Shown here in pieces: positions 1 to 6,387 of a stretch of 8,023 bases of DNA (its first letter is position 1; the number at the start of each line of letters is the position of its first letter). The stretch spans positions 1 to 8,023 of the forward strand of contig CAJWVP010000127.1 in the NCBI GenBank assembly GCA_913048145.1, given 5' to 3'. The notes under the pieces are model-generated. The model searched no databases. It saw only the letters and a program-made list of their open reading frames with translations, and was not told where the DNA came from. The translations under genes were made by a program, and so were the position numbers. The stretch comes from an uncultured Rhodospirillaceae bacterium. Its GTDB lineage: Bacteria > Pseudomonadota > Alphaproteobacteria > Rhodospirillales > Casp-alpha2.

Positions 1-262
1 ACGCAATGTCCAGCATCTCATCCGTGGCCGCCATCTCCAGAGTCAGAGGAATTTCGATTGCCTCCAATAACCGGATCAGGTCGTCATCGGATATATGCCG
101 GCGGTCTTCACGCAGATGGGCAACAATGCTGTCCGCGCCAGCCGCTGCAGCAGCCTGCGCGGCACGAACAGGATCGGGCAAACCGCCCCCGCGCGCATTG
201 CGGATGGTTGCCACATGATCAATATTCACGCCCAATCTAAGGGGGAGTAAGCGATTGTTCAT
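1..262 (-). CDS. pdxJ: Pyridoxine 5'-phosphate synthase PdxJ (5' part only)
   Basis: PdxJ condenses 1-deoxy-D-xylulose 5-phosphate with 3-amino-2-oxopropyl phosphate to make pyridoxine 5'-phosphate, the last ring-forming step of DXP-dependent vitamin B6 synthesis in the cytoplasm. The first 87 codons are visible and the rest lies beyond the left edge. The frame reads MNNRLLPLRLGVNIDHVATI, then RNARGG (21-26), HLREDRRH (49-56) and LTLEMAATDEM (73-83). His49 and Glu76 line up with catalytic His45 and Glu72 of the E. coli enzyme, with a constant offset of four. I translated this by eye. The ATG at 262-260 overlaps the TGA of the upstream DUF2062 gene (ATGA, 4 bp), and a GGAG sits 8 nt upstream at 271-274. 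Translational coupling to DUF2062 is therefore likely. Nothing in the visible part looks broken. Confidence 0.96.
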   Translation of the reverse strand, partial: MNNRLLPLRLGVNIDHVATIRNARGGGLPDPVRAAQAAAAAGADSIVAHLREDRRHISDDDLIRLLEAIEIPLTLEMAATDEMLDIA

Positions 263-888
263 GACATAGTCTCCTTCTTTGCGGTCGACAGCGTCGCCTG
301 GCGCTCCGCGGCATCACTACCGGCTCGGCGCCGCACGCGAGCTTTTTGATAGCTCTCTACCATTGCTTTCAGCGGAAAATAAACCGCGACCCAAATGACC
401 ACGATTGACGGCACGCTGCCCACCAGCATGGGCCAGAAAACGAGCCCTGTCGTTTCAATCAAAAAATCTAGATCGCCCGCAATAATCGCCTCCATCGTGT
501 TACCCAATAGCAACTCGAAGTCCAATTGCCTGACGTCTGCTGGCGCGTTACCGTCACCGACTCCAAGCCATAGGCCGCATTGGTAAATCCAGACCCAAAT
601 GAAGGGGAACGTCCATGGATTGCCGACGGCAGTGCCAATGGCGGACGATATGATATTGGCGCGGATCAACCAGGCCCAGACCCCGCCCATGATAAAATGC
701 AGGCCCACGAAGGGCGAGAAGGAAATGGCCGCGCCGCAGGCGAAACCAGCGGCAATCTCATACGGCGAACCGGGAATACGGCCAATCCGGTGCTTCAGAT
801 AATGGCCCATGCGACGCCACCCCATGGTGGGCCAGAAAAAGCTTAAAACCCGTTGACCGCCGTTCAATTTATCGCGTCGATCGAACAT
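259..888 (-). CDS. DUF2062 domain-containing membrane protein
   Basis: This is a 209-aa DUF2062 protein; the biochemical function of the family is not established. The family signature is clear: an N-terminal basic segment MFDRR, then WPTMGWRRMGHYLKHRIGRI (19-38), GSPYEIAAGFACGAAISFSP (40-59) and GNPWTFPFIW (89-98). Hydrophobic stretches at about 45-75, 80-108 and 147-172 predict three or four membrane segments. The C-terminus (about 180-209) is basic and probably cytoplasmic. The first ATG is preferred because the opening MF-x-RR and the spacing to the WRR motif are typical of the family, although no Shine-Dalgarno sequence precedes it. A candidate -10 box ends only 6 nt upstream, so the mRNA may be leaderless. 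The stop codon overlaps the pdxJ start, so both genes are probably translated from one message. In many alphaproteobacteria this gene sits between spoT and pdxJ, as here. Confidence 0.93.
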   Translation of the reverse strand: MFDRRDKLNGGQRVLSFFWPTMGWRRMGHYLKHRIGRIPGSPYEIAAGFACGAAISFSPFVGLHFIMGGVWAWLIRANIISSAIGTAVGNPWTFPFIWVWIYQCGLWLGVGDGNAPADVRQLDFELLLGNTMEAIIAGDLDFLIETTGLVFWPMLVGSVPSIVVIWVAVYFPLKAMVESYQKARVRRRAGSDAAERQATLSTAKKETMS

Positions 889-1168
889 CAGGTCAATATA
901 GTCAACAATTCAACTTTGTCAGCCCCACATGACCATTGCACCGATCCGACATAGGGCTGCATGACGATGATGGATGGAATCCTAATCACAGGCGCCACCA
1001 GTGTTATCATATACATCACGTTGCGCTGAATGCGGCAGGTGCTGAATTTTTCCAGACGGGGAGTGAATTTTGGATGGTTGACGCTGTCCGTGATCGTGTT
1101 TGGGGACGATATTGGTTCGGGGCGGGGGGGAACTGTAAGTCCAGAATTGGGGCTAGATCGCGGCGCAA
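889..1168. other. Intergenic region between spoT and the DUF2062 gene, no gene called
   Basis: This 280-nt stretch separates the spoT stop from the DUF2062 start. No RNA gene or T-tailed terminator hairpin is recognisable. The minus strand is open in one frame across the whole interval. That frame gains its first ATG only about 43 codons from the end and finishes in a TGATG overlap with the DUF2062 start. The encoded peptide resembles nothing I know and has no ribosome-binding site that stands out. A run of seven G (1124-1130, plus strand) may be a sequencing-sensitive site. Some relatives carry an extra gene (for example pyrE) between spoT and pdxJ. No remnant of one is recognisable here. 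A candidate promoter lies at the 889-922 end. Confidence 0.5.
895..922 (-). promoter_or_regulatory. Candidate leaderless promoter for DUF2062-pdxJ
   Basis: Read on the minus strand there is CTGACA (917-922, one mismatch to TTGACA), a 16-nt spacer, and TATATT (895-900, one mismatch to TATAAT). The -10 box ends 6 nt before the ATG at 888, so transcription would start at or next to the start codon. The gene lacks a Shine-Dalgarno sequence, which fits a leaderless message. The same stretch contains repeated TTGA units (TTGAATTG, TTGACTATA, TTGACC) that could instead be a regulator site. This is inference from consensus matching only. Confidence 0.4.
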
Positions 1169-3331
1169 TTACCCGCGGGCCCGTTCGACGGAATTGATTG
1201 AGGGCGTCGCGCGCAAGGCGGCGATGATGTCGGTCAAGTGTTTCACGTTGCGGACCTCCACATCGATCAGCATGTCGAAGAAGTCCATCGATCGATGGGT
1301 AATCTTTAGGTTCGAGATGTTACCGTTGTTTTTGGCAATGACCGTCGACAGATCCCCTAGGCTGCCCGGCGTGTTCAGTACGCTGAGGGTGATTCGGCCC
1401 ACATGCATGTCGGATGGTGAGTCCCTCAGATCCCAGGACAAATCAATCCAACGATCCGGTTTTTCGGCTGCGGATTCCAGCGTTTCACAATCGATTGTGT
1501 GGACGGTCACGCCGCGCCCCGTGGTAACGATTCCGACGATGCGATCGCCCGGCAGCGGATGGCAGCAGCCGGCCAAGTGCATTGCCATGCCGGGGATCAA
1601 CCCCTTGATGGAGACCGCATCAGGATGCAGGCCCGCAGGGCCATTGGGTTGGCGTTTCTGGGCTTGTGCCAGGGAAACGGCGGTTTTGTCGGTGTTCGGG
1701 TTGGATTTTAGTCCGGGATACACGGCCTCTGCCAAAGTGCGCGCTGTCAGATGCCCCGATCCCACCTGGGCGCAAAGATCGGCCACGGTGGGTTGCTGGA
1801 ACACGGCTAACACGCCGTCTAGAGCCTTGTCCGCTAATTCGTAGCCCTCGTCCTTGAAGGCCCGTGCGAGAAGCGAGCGTCCGAGCTTTTCGTATTCGTC
1901 GCGTTCCTGCAGGCGCACAAACCGCCGGATGCGCGCCCGGGCCTTGCCGGTGACAACGAATCGCTCCCAAGTGGGCGACGGTGTTTGCGCCTCCGACGTG
2001 ATGATTTCCACCTGATCGCCGTTCAGGAGCTGGGTGCGGAGCGGCATCATGCGGCCGTTGATCTTCGAGCCAACGCAACGGTCGCCGACCTCGGAATGGA
2101 CGGCATAGGCGAAATCCACGGGCGTGGCGCCGTGCGGCAGGTTGATCAGGTCGCCCCGGGGCGTGAAGCAGAATACCTGGTCCTGGAACATCTCCAGCTT
2201 CGTATGTTCCAGGAACTCCTCCGGTTCCGAGGCATGTTCGAGGATATCCAGAAGTTCACGAAGCCAGCGGTATTGCGGGCCATCCGCGGCCGGACCACCC
2301 TGTTTATAGTTCCAGTGGGCAGCAACGCCTCGCTCCGCCACGTCATGCATCTCCTGGGTTCGGATCTGCAACTCGATCCGGTGCCGCTCCGGCCCGAAAA
2401 CCCCGGTGTGGAGAGATCGGTAGCCATTGGGTTTCGGCGTTGAGATGTAATCCTTGAAACGGGAGGGCACCACCGGATAGGCGTTGTGGGCGATACCCAA
2501 GGTTTTGTAGCAGTCTTCGACACTGTCGACGATGACGCGAAAGGCCATGATGTCGGATAATTGCTCGAACCCGACTTCGTTCTTCTGCATTTTCTTCCAG
2601 ATGGAATACGGCGTTTTCTCCCGTCCCGAGATGGCCGCTTGAATACCGTGGTTGGCCATTAGGTCTTGAAGTTCGGTAATGATGCTGTCGATCAGGTCTT
2701 CGCCCTTGGTGCGCAGGAAATCCAGGCGCTTGAGGATCGATTGGCGGGCGTCGCTGTTGATCTCCGCAAAAGCCAGGTCTTCTAGCTCTTGCTTCATTTC
2801 CTGCATGCCGATGCGCTCGGCCAGGGGCGCATAGATATCCATGGTTTCCATCGCGATCCGTTGGCGCTTTTCGGGCCGTTTGATGAAATGCAGCGTTCGC
2901 ATGTTGTGCAGGCGGTCCGCCAACTTGACCAACAGGACCCGAATGTCTTCCGACATGGCGAGGACGAATTTCCGGAAGTTCTCCGCCTGATTGGCCTGAT
3001 CAGATTGAAATTCGATGCGAGTTAGTTTGGTGACGCCGTCTACAAGGCGCGCCACGTTGGGGCCGAACTGCTCTTCGATATCGGCCCGGTTGACCTCGGT
3101 ATCCTCGATGGTGTCATGCAGCAGCGCCGTGACGATGGTGTCGGCGTCCAGTTTGTAGTGGGTCAGTATACCGGCCACTTCGAGGGGATGCGAAAAATAA
3201 GGATCGCCCGAGGCTCGCTGTTGCGAACCGTGCGCCTTCATGGCGAAGACGTAGCCGCGGTTGAGCAGATCCTCGCTGGCGGTTGGATCATAGGCACGGA
3301 CGCGTTCCACCAATTCAAACTGGCGAATCAT
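1169..3331 (-). CDS. spoT: Bifunctional (p)ppGpp synthetase/hydrolase, RelA/SpoT family (Rsh)
   Basis: A 720-aa long-form RelA/SpoT homologue that makes and degrades the stringent-response alarmone (p)ppGpp. Numbered from the preferred start, the order is: HD hydrolase domain with YFSHPLEV (about 45-52) and HDTIED (72-77); synthetase domain with DIMAFR (260-265), YRSLHT (304-309) and the ELQIRT glutamate (about 320); TGS domain about 378-445; the AGCCHPLPGDR zinc-finger-like motif (587-597); and a C-terminal ACT domain from about 645. Both catalytic sites look intact. RFKD at 291-294 matches the RXKD motif of bifunctional enzymes rather than EXDD of synthetase-only RelA. The frame opens 9 codons earlier at 3358, but the ATG at 3331 has AGGGG 4 nt upstream (3336-3340) and gives the usual family N-terminus MIRQFELVERV. 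The gene follows rpoZ by about 107 nt on the same strand, a classic pairing. Many alphaproteobacteria use a single such enzyme, often called rsh or relA. Confidence 0.96.
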   Translation of the reverse strand: MIRQFELVERVRAYDPTASEDLLNRGYVFAMKAHGSQQRASGDPYFSHPLEVAGILTHYKLDADTIVTALLHDTIEDTEVNRADIEEQFGPNVARLVDGVTKLTRIEFQSDQANQAENFRKFVLAMSEDIRVLLVKLADRLHNMRTLHFIKRPEKRQRIAMETMDIYAPLAERIGMQEMKQELEDLAFAEINSDARQSILKRLDFLRTKGEDLIDSIITELQDLMANHGIQAAISGREKTPYSIWKKMQKNEVGFEQLSDIMAFRVIVDSVEDCYKTLGIAHNAYPVVPSRFKDYISTPKPNGYRSLHTGVFGPERHRIELQIRTQEMHDVAERGVAAHWNYKQGGPAADGPQYRWLRELLDILEHASEPEEFLEHTKLEMFQDQVFCFTPRGDLINLPHGATPVDFAYAVHSEVGDRCVGSKINGRMMPLRTQLLNGDQVEIITSEAQTPSPTWERFVVTGKARARIRRFVRLQERDEYEKLGRSLLARAFKDEGYELADKALDGVLAVFQQPTVADLCAQVGSGHLTARTLAEAVYPGLKSNPNTDKTAVSLAQAQKRQPNGPAGLHPDAVSIKGLIPGMAMHLAGCCHPLPGDRIVGIVTTGRGVTVHTIDCETLESAAEKPDRWIDLSWDLRDSPSDMHVGRITLSVLNTPGSLGDLSTVIAKNNGNISNLKITHRSMDFFDMLIDVEVRNVKHLTDIIAALRATPSINSVERARG

Positions 3332-3405
3332 AAGACCCCTCTGGGGCAGATGGCGCACTTAGGAAGTATTAAAAAGAATTCTTGAGGATTTGACCAGCAA
3401 CAGTC

Positions 3406-3420
3406 CGCCAACGCTTGGCG
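3406..3420. repeat. Perfect dyad between rpoZ and spoT
   Basis: CGCCAA (3406-3411) and TTGGCG (3415-3420) form a perfect 6-bp stem with a 3-nt loop, 18 nt past the rpoZ stop. No T-run follows on the minus strand, so it does not look like an intrinsic terminator. A second small palindrome, AAGAATTCTT, followed on the minus strand by more T residues, lies about 25 nt further toward spoT. These may stabilise the rpoZ 3' end, mark an RNA-processing site, or be chance. Confidence 0.35.
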
Positions 3421-3438
3421 CATGTGCAGTACGGCCGT

Positions 3439-3837
3439 TCAGGCGTTGCTTTCGTCGTCGTCAAGAACCGCCATGATTTTGTCGTCGGCGTCGGCCGCCG
3501 CCAGGTCGTCGTCGAAAACCGCAACAGATGCGGTCTCATCGCCCATTTCCGTGTTCAGGCCCTGTTGAATGGCCAAAAGGTCCATTTCGTCTTCTTCTGG
3601 CTCGTCCATGGCGACGAAGCTTTGCAGGCTCTTGATTACCTCTTCCTCAAGCTCTTCCATGCTGACGGTCGCTTCGGCGATCTCACGGAGCGATACAACA
3701 GGGTTCTTGTCGTTGTCGCGGTCCAAGGTCAACTGCTCGCCGGCGGAAATGCCGCGCGCTCGCTGGGCCGCCATCATTACCAACTCAAAGCGGTTAGGAA
3801 TTTTGTCGACGCAATCTTCAACCGTCACGCGAGCCAT
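3439..3837 (-). CDS. rpoZ: DNA-directed RNA polymerase subunit omega
   Basis: Omega helps fold and hold the beta' subunit of RNA polymerase and in many proteobacteria forms part of a (p)ppGpp-binding site on the enzyme. The 132-aa product opens MARVTVEDCVDKIPNRFELV, the standard omega N-terminus, continues with AAQRARGI (23-30) and NPVVSLREIAE (45-55), and then turns strongly acidic. The acidic tail (about 61-132, with DEPEEDEMD at 78-86 and DDDES near the end) is longer than the E. coli protein (about 91 aa). Long acidic omega tails are common in alphaproteobacteria. GGAGGA at 3842-3847 sits 4 nt from the ATG. It lies directly upstream of the (p)ppGpp synthetase gene on the same strand, the usual partnership, and downstream of folK with a 94-nt gap that holds a candidate promoter. 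Confidence 0.97.
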   Translation of the reverse strand: MARVTVEDCVDKIPNRFELVMMAAQRARGISAGEQLTLDRDNDKNPVVSLREIAEATVSMEELEEEVIKSLQSFVAMDEPEEDEMDLLAIQQGLNTEMGDETASVAVFDDDLAAADADDKIMAVLDDDESNA

Positions 3838-3875
3838 TGGTTCCTCCAGGATGAGAGATTAAGAGAACCAGCAGT

Positions 3876-3903
3876 GTATAAGTACACCGGTCTACGTGCG
3901 CAA
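3876..3903 (-). promoter_or_regulatory. Candidate promoter for rpoZ-spoT
   Basis: On the minus strand TTGCGC (3898-3903, -35-like) is followed by a 16-nt spacer and TTATAC (3876-3881, -10-like), about 38 nt upstream of the rpoZ start. The two boxes are moderate matches to the housekeeping consensus. A promoter here would separate rpoZ-spoT transcription from folK. The call rests on pattern matching alone. Confidence 0.35.
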
Positions 3904-3931
3904 GACAAATGCATGTCACAATTGGAATAAT

Positions 3932-4483
3932 TCACTTGGTGGACGGCTGCCATTCCGTCCCGAAAAGACCATCAGCGTCGGCTATTTTGCAGATGTTCTC
4001 ATCCGGCGGCAGGTCGTCGCGCAGCGCCGCAGCGGCTCGCTGTAGGACCGGATGAACCCATGTGGGAGAAATATCGCATAATGGAATGATAACAAAAGAT
4101 CTTATATGCATTCGTGGATGTGGAATCTTAAGTTTTAAATCGCTGTCGTCAGCCTCGTCGATGATCCGGTCACCATAGGCGAGAATGTCGAGATCCAAGG
4201 TCCGCGGCGCATTGGGCACACTTCGCTCGCGGCCAAGACCGAGTTCGATCGCTAAAAGTCTCTGCATTAACGCGGACGGCTGCAAAGAAGTTGTGACCGT
4301 GACGACACCATTGACGTACCAGGGTTGATCCGAAACCGGAACTGGCTTGCTTTCGTACCATGGTGATCGCTGATCTATATAAATATCTGATTTTTCTAGC
4401 ATATTTAGGGCCATCCCGCATGATGCGCGGGGTGGACCGATCTTCGCATAGGGCAGATTTGCACCGATACCGAGGATGATCAT
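3932..4483 (-). CDS. folK: 2-amino-4-hydroxy-6-hydroxymethyldihydropteridine diphosphokinase (HPPK)
   Basis: FolK transfers pyrophosphate from ATP to 6-hydroxymethyl-7,8-dihydropterin, the step before dihydropteroate synthase in folate synthesis. The 183-aa protein carries the family signatures: N-terminal IILGIGANL (2-10), the substrate-side segment WYVNGVVTV (55-63), LGRER (83-87) followed by NAPRTLDLDILAYGD (91-105), and PHPRMHIRSFVIIPL (121-135). Asp97 and Asp99 in LDLDIL are the Mg-ATP-binding pair (Asp95 and Asp97 in E. coli). Residues 11-30 are shorter and less typical than in E. coli but still alignable. The ATG at 4483 gives the normal N-terminus, though the ribosome-binding site is weak. 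The gene heads the minus-strand block and is divergent from the NYN-domain gene across 188 nt. rpoZ follows 94 nt later. Confidence 0.95.
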   Translation of the reverse strand: MIILGIGANLPYAKIGPPRASCGMALNMLEKSDIYIDQRSPWYESKPVPVSDQPWYVNGVVTVTTSLQPSALMQRLLAIELGLGRERSVPNAPRTLDLDILAYGDRIIDEADDSDLKLKIPHPRMHIRSFVIIPLCDISPTWVHPVLQRAAAALRDDLPPDENICKIADADGLFGTEWQPSTK

Positions 4484-4508
4484 GGGCGTTGGTCCGTCAC
4501 GTTCTGAG

Positions 4509-4581
4509 CCACCGCCCCTTGTGGTGGGCTTTGGAAAGACATATCTCTGTGATATGCCATTCGGCTCAATTTTTCTGAGTC
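4509..4581. promoter_or_regulatory. Cluster of three dyads in the divergent folK / NYN intergenic region
   Basis: The 188-nt region between the two divergent genes holds three inverted repeats. CCACC/GGTGG (4509-4513 with 4523-4527) could form a hairpin in the folK leader. CATATCTCTGTGATATG (4540-4556) is a perfect 6-bp dyad with a 5-nt centre and has the shape of a dimeric-repressor operator. GGCTCA/TGAGTC (4563-4568 with 4576-4581) pairs with one wobble across a T-rich loop. I could not identify convincing -35/-10 pairs for either gene. A regulatory role is inference. Confidence 0.3.
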
Positions 4582-4671
4582 AAACGCAGGGGTAAGTTTT
4601 GATCGGGCGAATTTTGCGCGCGATGCACTTTTAGCACAACCGGTGAGACACATTTTCAATAGGACGTTTCC

Positions 4672-5301
4672 ATGACCATATATCCGCAAGAGCGAATAGC
4701 ACTTTTTGTAGATGGATCAAATCTTTATGCAGCAGCGCGAGCATTGGGCTTTGACATTGACTATAGGCGCCTTTTGGAGGTTTTCACCGAAAAAGGCAAA
4801 TTATTGCGCGCGTTTTACTATACGGCGTTGATTGAAGATCAGGAATACTCCCCCATTCGGCCGCTGGTCGATTGGCTGGACTACAACGGCTATACCATGG
4901 TGACGAAGCCCACCAAGGAATTCACCGACGACGCCGGCCGCCGCAAGCTCAAGGGTAACATGGATATCGAACTGGCGATTGATGTCATGGAAATGGCCGA
5001 GCATCTGGACCATGCTATAATTTTCTCCGGCGACGGGGATTTCCGGCGTCTGGTGGATGCGGTACAGCGCAAGGGCCTCCGGGTGAGCGTCGTCAGTACG
5101 GTTCGCTCGCAACCGCCGATGATCGCCGATGAATTGCGCCGTCAGGCCGATAATTTCATCGAATTGGATGATTTGCGTGCCAGTATCGCCCGCGTGCCGG
5201 GCAATCGTGACCTGCAGGACGGCGCGGTCCCGCGAAACGACGATATGGCGCCCGGACTGTCGGACGATTTCGACGACCACGATCAGATGGAAACTGCCTG
5301 A
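4672..5301 (+). CDS. NYN-domain (LabA/DUF88-like) putative ribonuclease
   Basis: A 209-aa NYN-domain protein of the LabA/DUF88 type. The fold belongs to the PIN-like nuclease group, whose members are metal-dependent RNases. The N-terminal IALFVDGSNLY (9-19) supplies the first acidic residue (Asp14). GNMDIELAIDVM (95-106) gives Asp98 and Asp104, and FSGDGDFRRLVDAVQRKG (118-135) gives Asp121 and Asp123. Together these form the expected acidic cluster, so the site looks active. RRQADNFIELDDL (156-168) ends the domain, and residues about 175-209 form an acidic, probably disordered tail. AGGAC at 4661-4665 lies 6 nt before the ATG. It is divergent from folK, and a uracil-DNA glycosylase starts 21 nt after its stop, so the two are probably co-transcribed. 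Biological substrates of bacterial LabA-like NYN proteins are mostly unknown, so I assign no specific role. Confidence 0.92.
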   Translation: MTIYPQERIALFVDGSNLYAAARALGFDIDYRRLLEVFTEKGKLLRAFYYTALIEDQEYSPIRPLVDWLDYNGYTMVTKPTKEFTDDAGRRKLKGNMDIELAIDVMEMAEHLDHAIIFSGDGDFRRLVDAVQRKGLRVSVVSTVRSQPPMIADELRRQADNFIELDDLRASIARVPGNRDLQDGAVPRNDDMAPGLSDDFDDHDQMETA

Positions 5302-5322
5302 CGGCGCGGGCATCTTATCAAA

Positions 5323-5973
5323 ATGTCCGCAGCCCCCTCGCCTCAGAAACCCGGCTGGGACTGTGCCCTTTGTCCGCGCCTCGTTGAATTCCGTGAAACC
5401 CATCGGGCCCGTCAGCCAGACTGGCATAACGCGCCCGTGCCGGCATTCGGTGCGTTGGAAGCGAGGTTTTTGATCGTCGGTATGGCGCCCGGCCTAAAAG
5501 GCGCCAACCTGACCGGCCGACCTTTCACCGGCGACTACGCGGGGGATCTGTTGTATTCGACACTCGGGAAGTTCGGCTGGGCTAAGGGCAGCTATGCGGC
5601 TAGGCCTGATGACGGGGTGTCGCTGCACGATTGCCGGGTGACGAATGCCGTGCGCTGCGTGCCCCCTCAGAACAAACCGACAGCGTCGGAAGTCAACGCC
5701 TGCCGGCAGTTTCTTGCGGATGAGATTGCCGCCATGCAGTGCTTGGAGGTGATTTTGGCCCTAGGTGGGCTTGCGCATGGTGCCGTGGTGGCGACCTTGG
5801 GACATCGCAAGAGCGCGTGGAAGTTCGGTCACAACCTACGCCATGACCTGCCGGATGGGCCGGTTCTATTCAACAGTTATCACTGTTCGCGCTACAACAC
5901 GAACACCGGCCGTCTGACGACGGCCATGTTCGAGGACGTGTTCCGCGCCATCGATAGTCATTTATCAAGGTAA
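5323..5973 (+). CDS. Uracil-DNA glycosylase, Fe-S family 5 (UDGb-like)
   Basis: A 216-aa uracil-DNA glycosylase superfamily protein that would remove uracil (family 5 members also remove hypoxanthine and related deaminated bases) to start base-excision repair. Motif 1 is IVGMAPGLKGANLTGRPFTG (51-70). The GAN-TGRPFTGD segment is characteristic of family 5 rather than of family 4. NAVRCVPPQNKPT (108-120) precedes LALGGLAHGAV (145-155). Motif 2 is SYHCSRYNTNTGRLTT (185-200), where Cys replaces the proline of the common HPS pattern; I recall this variant from alphaproteobacterial members. Four cysteines suit a 4Fe-4S cluster: Cys14 and Cys17 (CALC), Cys112 and Cys127. The ATG at 5323 has only a weak upstream purine stretch, so expression may depend on coupling to the NYN gene 21 nt upstream. 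Length and motif order look complete. Confidence 0.93.
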   Translation: MSAAPSPQKPGWDCALCPRLVEFRETHRARQPDWHNAPVPAFGALEARFLIVGMAPGLKGANLTGRPFTGDYAGDLLYSTLGKFGWAKGSYAARPDDGVSLHDCRVTNAVRCVPPQNKPTASEVNACRQFLADEIAAMQCLEVILALGGLAHGAVVATLGHRKSAWKFGHNLRHDLPDGPVLFNSYHCSRYNTNTGRLTTAMFEDVFRAIDSHLSR

Positions 5974-5974
5974 T

Positions 5975-6036
5975 CCAATGGCCCGATGGCCGTACTCACG
6001 CGAAAATTGATCCTCCGGGCCTTTTCTGGGCATTGG
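5975..6036 (+). repeat. Nested inverted repeats between the UDG and DUF4169 genes
   Basis: Two alternative pairings share one arm. CCAATGGCCC (5975-5984) can pair with GGGCATTGG (6028-6036) with one bulge, and GGCCCG (5980-5985) pairs perfectly with CGGGCC (6016-6021), which is followed by TTTTC. The loops are 30-43 nt long, so this is not a classic terminator. It could be a weak terminator, an RNA-processing site, or mutually exclusive leader structures ahead of the DUF4169 gene. It lies in the 97-nt gap between the two genes. Confidence 0.3.
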
Positions 6037-6070
6037 CGTTCGGGTAATCTGAGGGTAACAGGAGAAATTT

Positions 6071-6271
6071 ATGTCGGCAGAGATCGTCAGCCGAAACCAA
6101 TACCGAAAAGCCAAGCAGAAAGCAGAAAAAGAAGAACAGACCGCCGCCAATCTCTTGCGTTATGGTCGCAACCGGGCGGAAAAGCGGGCCGAAACAGATG
6201 CGGCGGCGAAATTATACGCAGATATGGATGGTAGGGGCCTGGACGACGATCCGACCGACGGAAGCAGCTGA
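6071..6271 (+). CDS. DUF4169 family small protein
   Basis: A 66-aa, highly charged protein matching the DUF4169 pattern: a short start (MSAEIVSRNQYRKAKQKAEK), then a Lys/Glu/Ala-rich helix with NLLRYGRNRAEKRAE (27-41), and a C-terminal LYADMDGRGLDDD (48-60). The normal family ends near a DGHRLED-like motif, to which DGRGLDD corresponds. The function is unknown. The composition predicts one long helix with no membrane segment or signal peptide. AGGAG at 6060-6064 sits 6 nt from the ATG and fixes the start. From memory, in many alphaproteobacteria this gene is followed by a ribbon-helix-helix protein gene; none is visible in the next 198 nt here. It follows the glycosylase gene by 97 nt on the same strand. 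Confidence 0.85.
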   Translation: MSAEIVSRNQYRKAKQKAEKEEQTAANLLRYGRNRAEKRAETDAAAKLYADMDGRGLDDDPTDGSS

Positions 6272-6355
6272 ACAACGTCGCGCAACCGCAGTTCACCTCC
6301 GGCGGCAGGGCGCTCCATTTCCTAAAATCCCAGGTTTTCTACGAGATTGAGGCGG

Positions 6356-6383
6356 TTGAAGGCGTGTGAACGCTGTATATTAT
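6356..6383 (+). promoter_or_regulatory. Candidate sigma-70-type promoter of the glutathione transferase gene
   Basis: TTGAAG (6356-6361), a 16-nt spacer, and TATTAT (6378-6383, five of six matches to TATAAT) form the best promoter-like pair in the window. It is about 87 nt upstream of the transferase start. This suggests the transferase is its own transcription unit rather than an extension of the NYN-UDG-DUF4169 group. Confidence 0.5.
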
Positions 6384-6387
6384 TTTT

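Noticed and set aside
936..1844. A 302-codon plus-strand open frame across the spoT 3' end and the following gap
   Set aside because: It is antisense to the conserved ACT and zinc-finger-like region of SpoT, has no family resemblance and lacks a ribosome-binding site; it reflects GC-rich codon bias.
1985..2443. A 152-codon plus-strand frame inside spoT
   Set aside because: It overlaps the TGS and synthetase coding region of a well-supported gene; shadow frame.
3332..3358. An upstream ATG adding 9 residues to SpoT
   Set aside because: The ATG at 3331 has a strong, well-placed AGGGG and gives the typical N-terminus; the upstream extension would include that ribosome-binding site.
4480..4689. 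A 69-codon minus-strand frame covering the folK upstream region
   Set aside because: It overlaps the start of the NYN gene on the other strand, has no known family and would cover the dyads; no ribosome-binding site seen.
4801..5427. A 208-codon minus-strand open frame opposite the NYN gene
   Set aside because: It lies antisense to a clearly conserved NYN domain and spans into the glycosylase gene; its product shows no recognisable motif.
5986..6234. An 82-codon plus-strand frame starting before DUF4169
   Set aside because: It overlaps the DUF4169 gene in another frame; DUF4169 has the good AGGAG and the family match.
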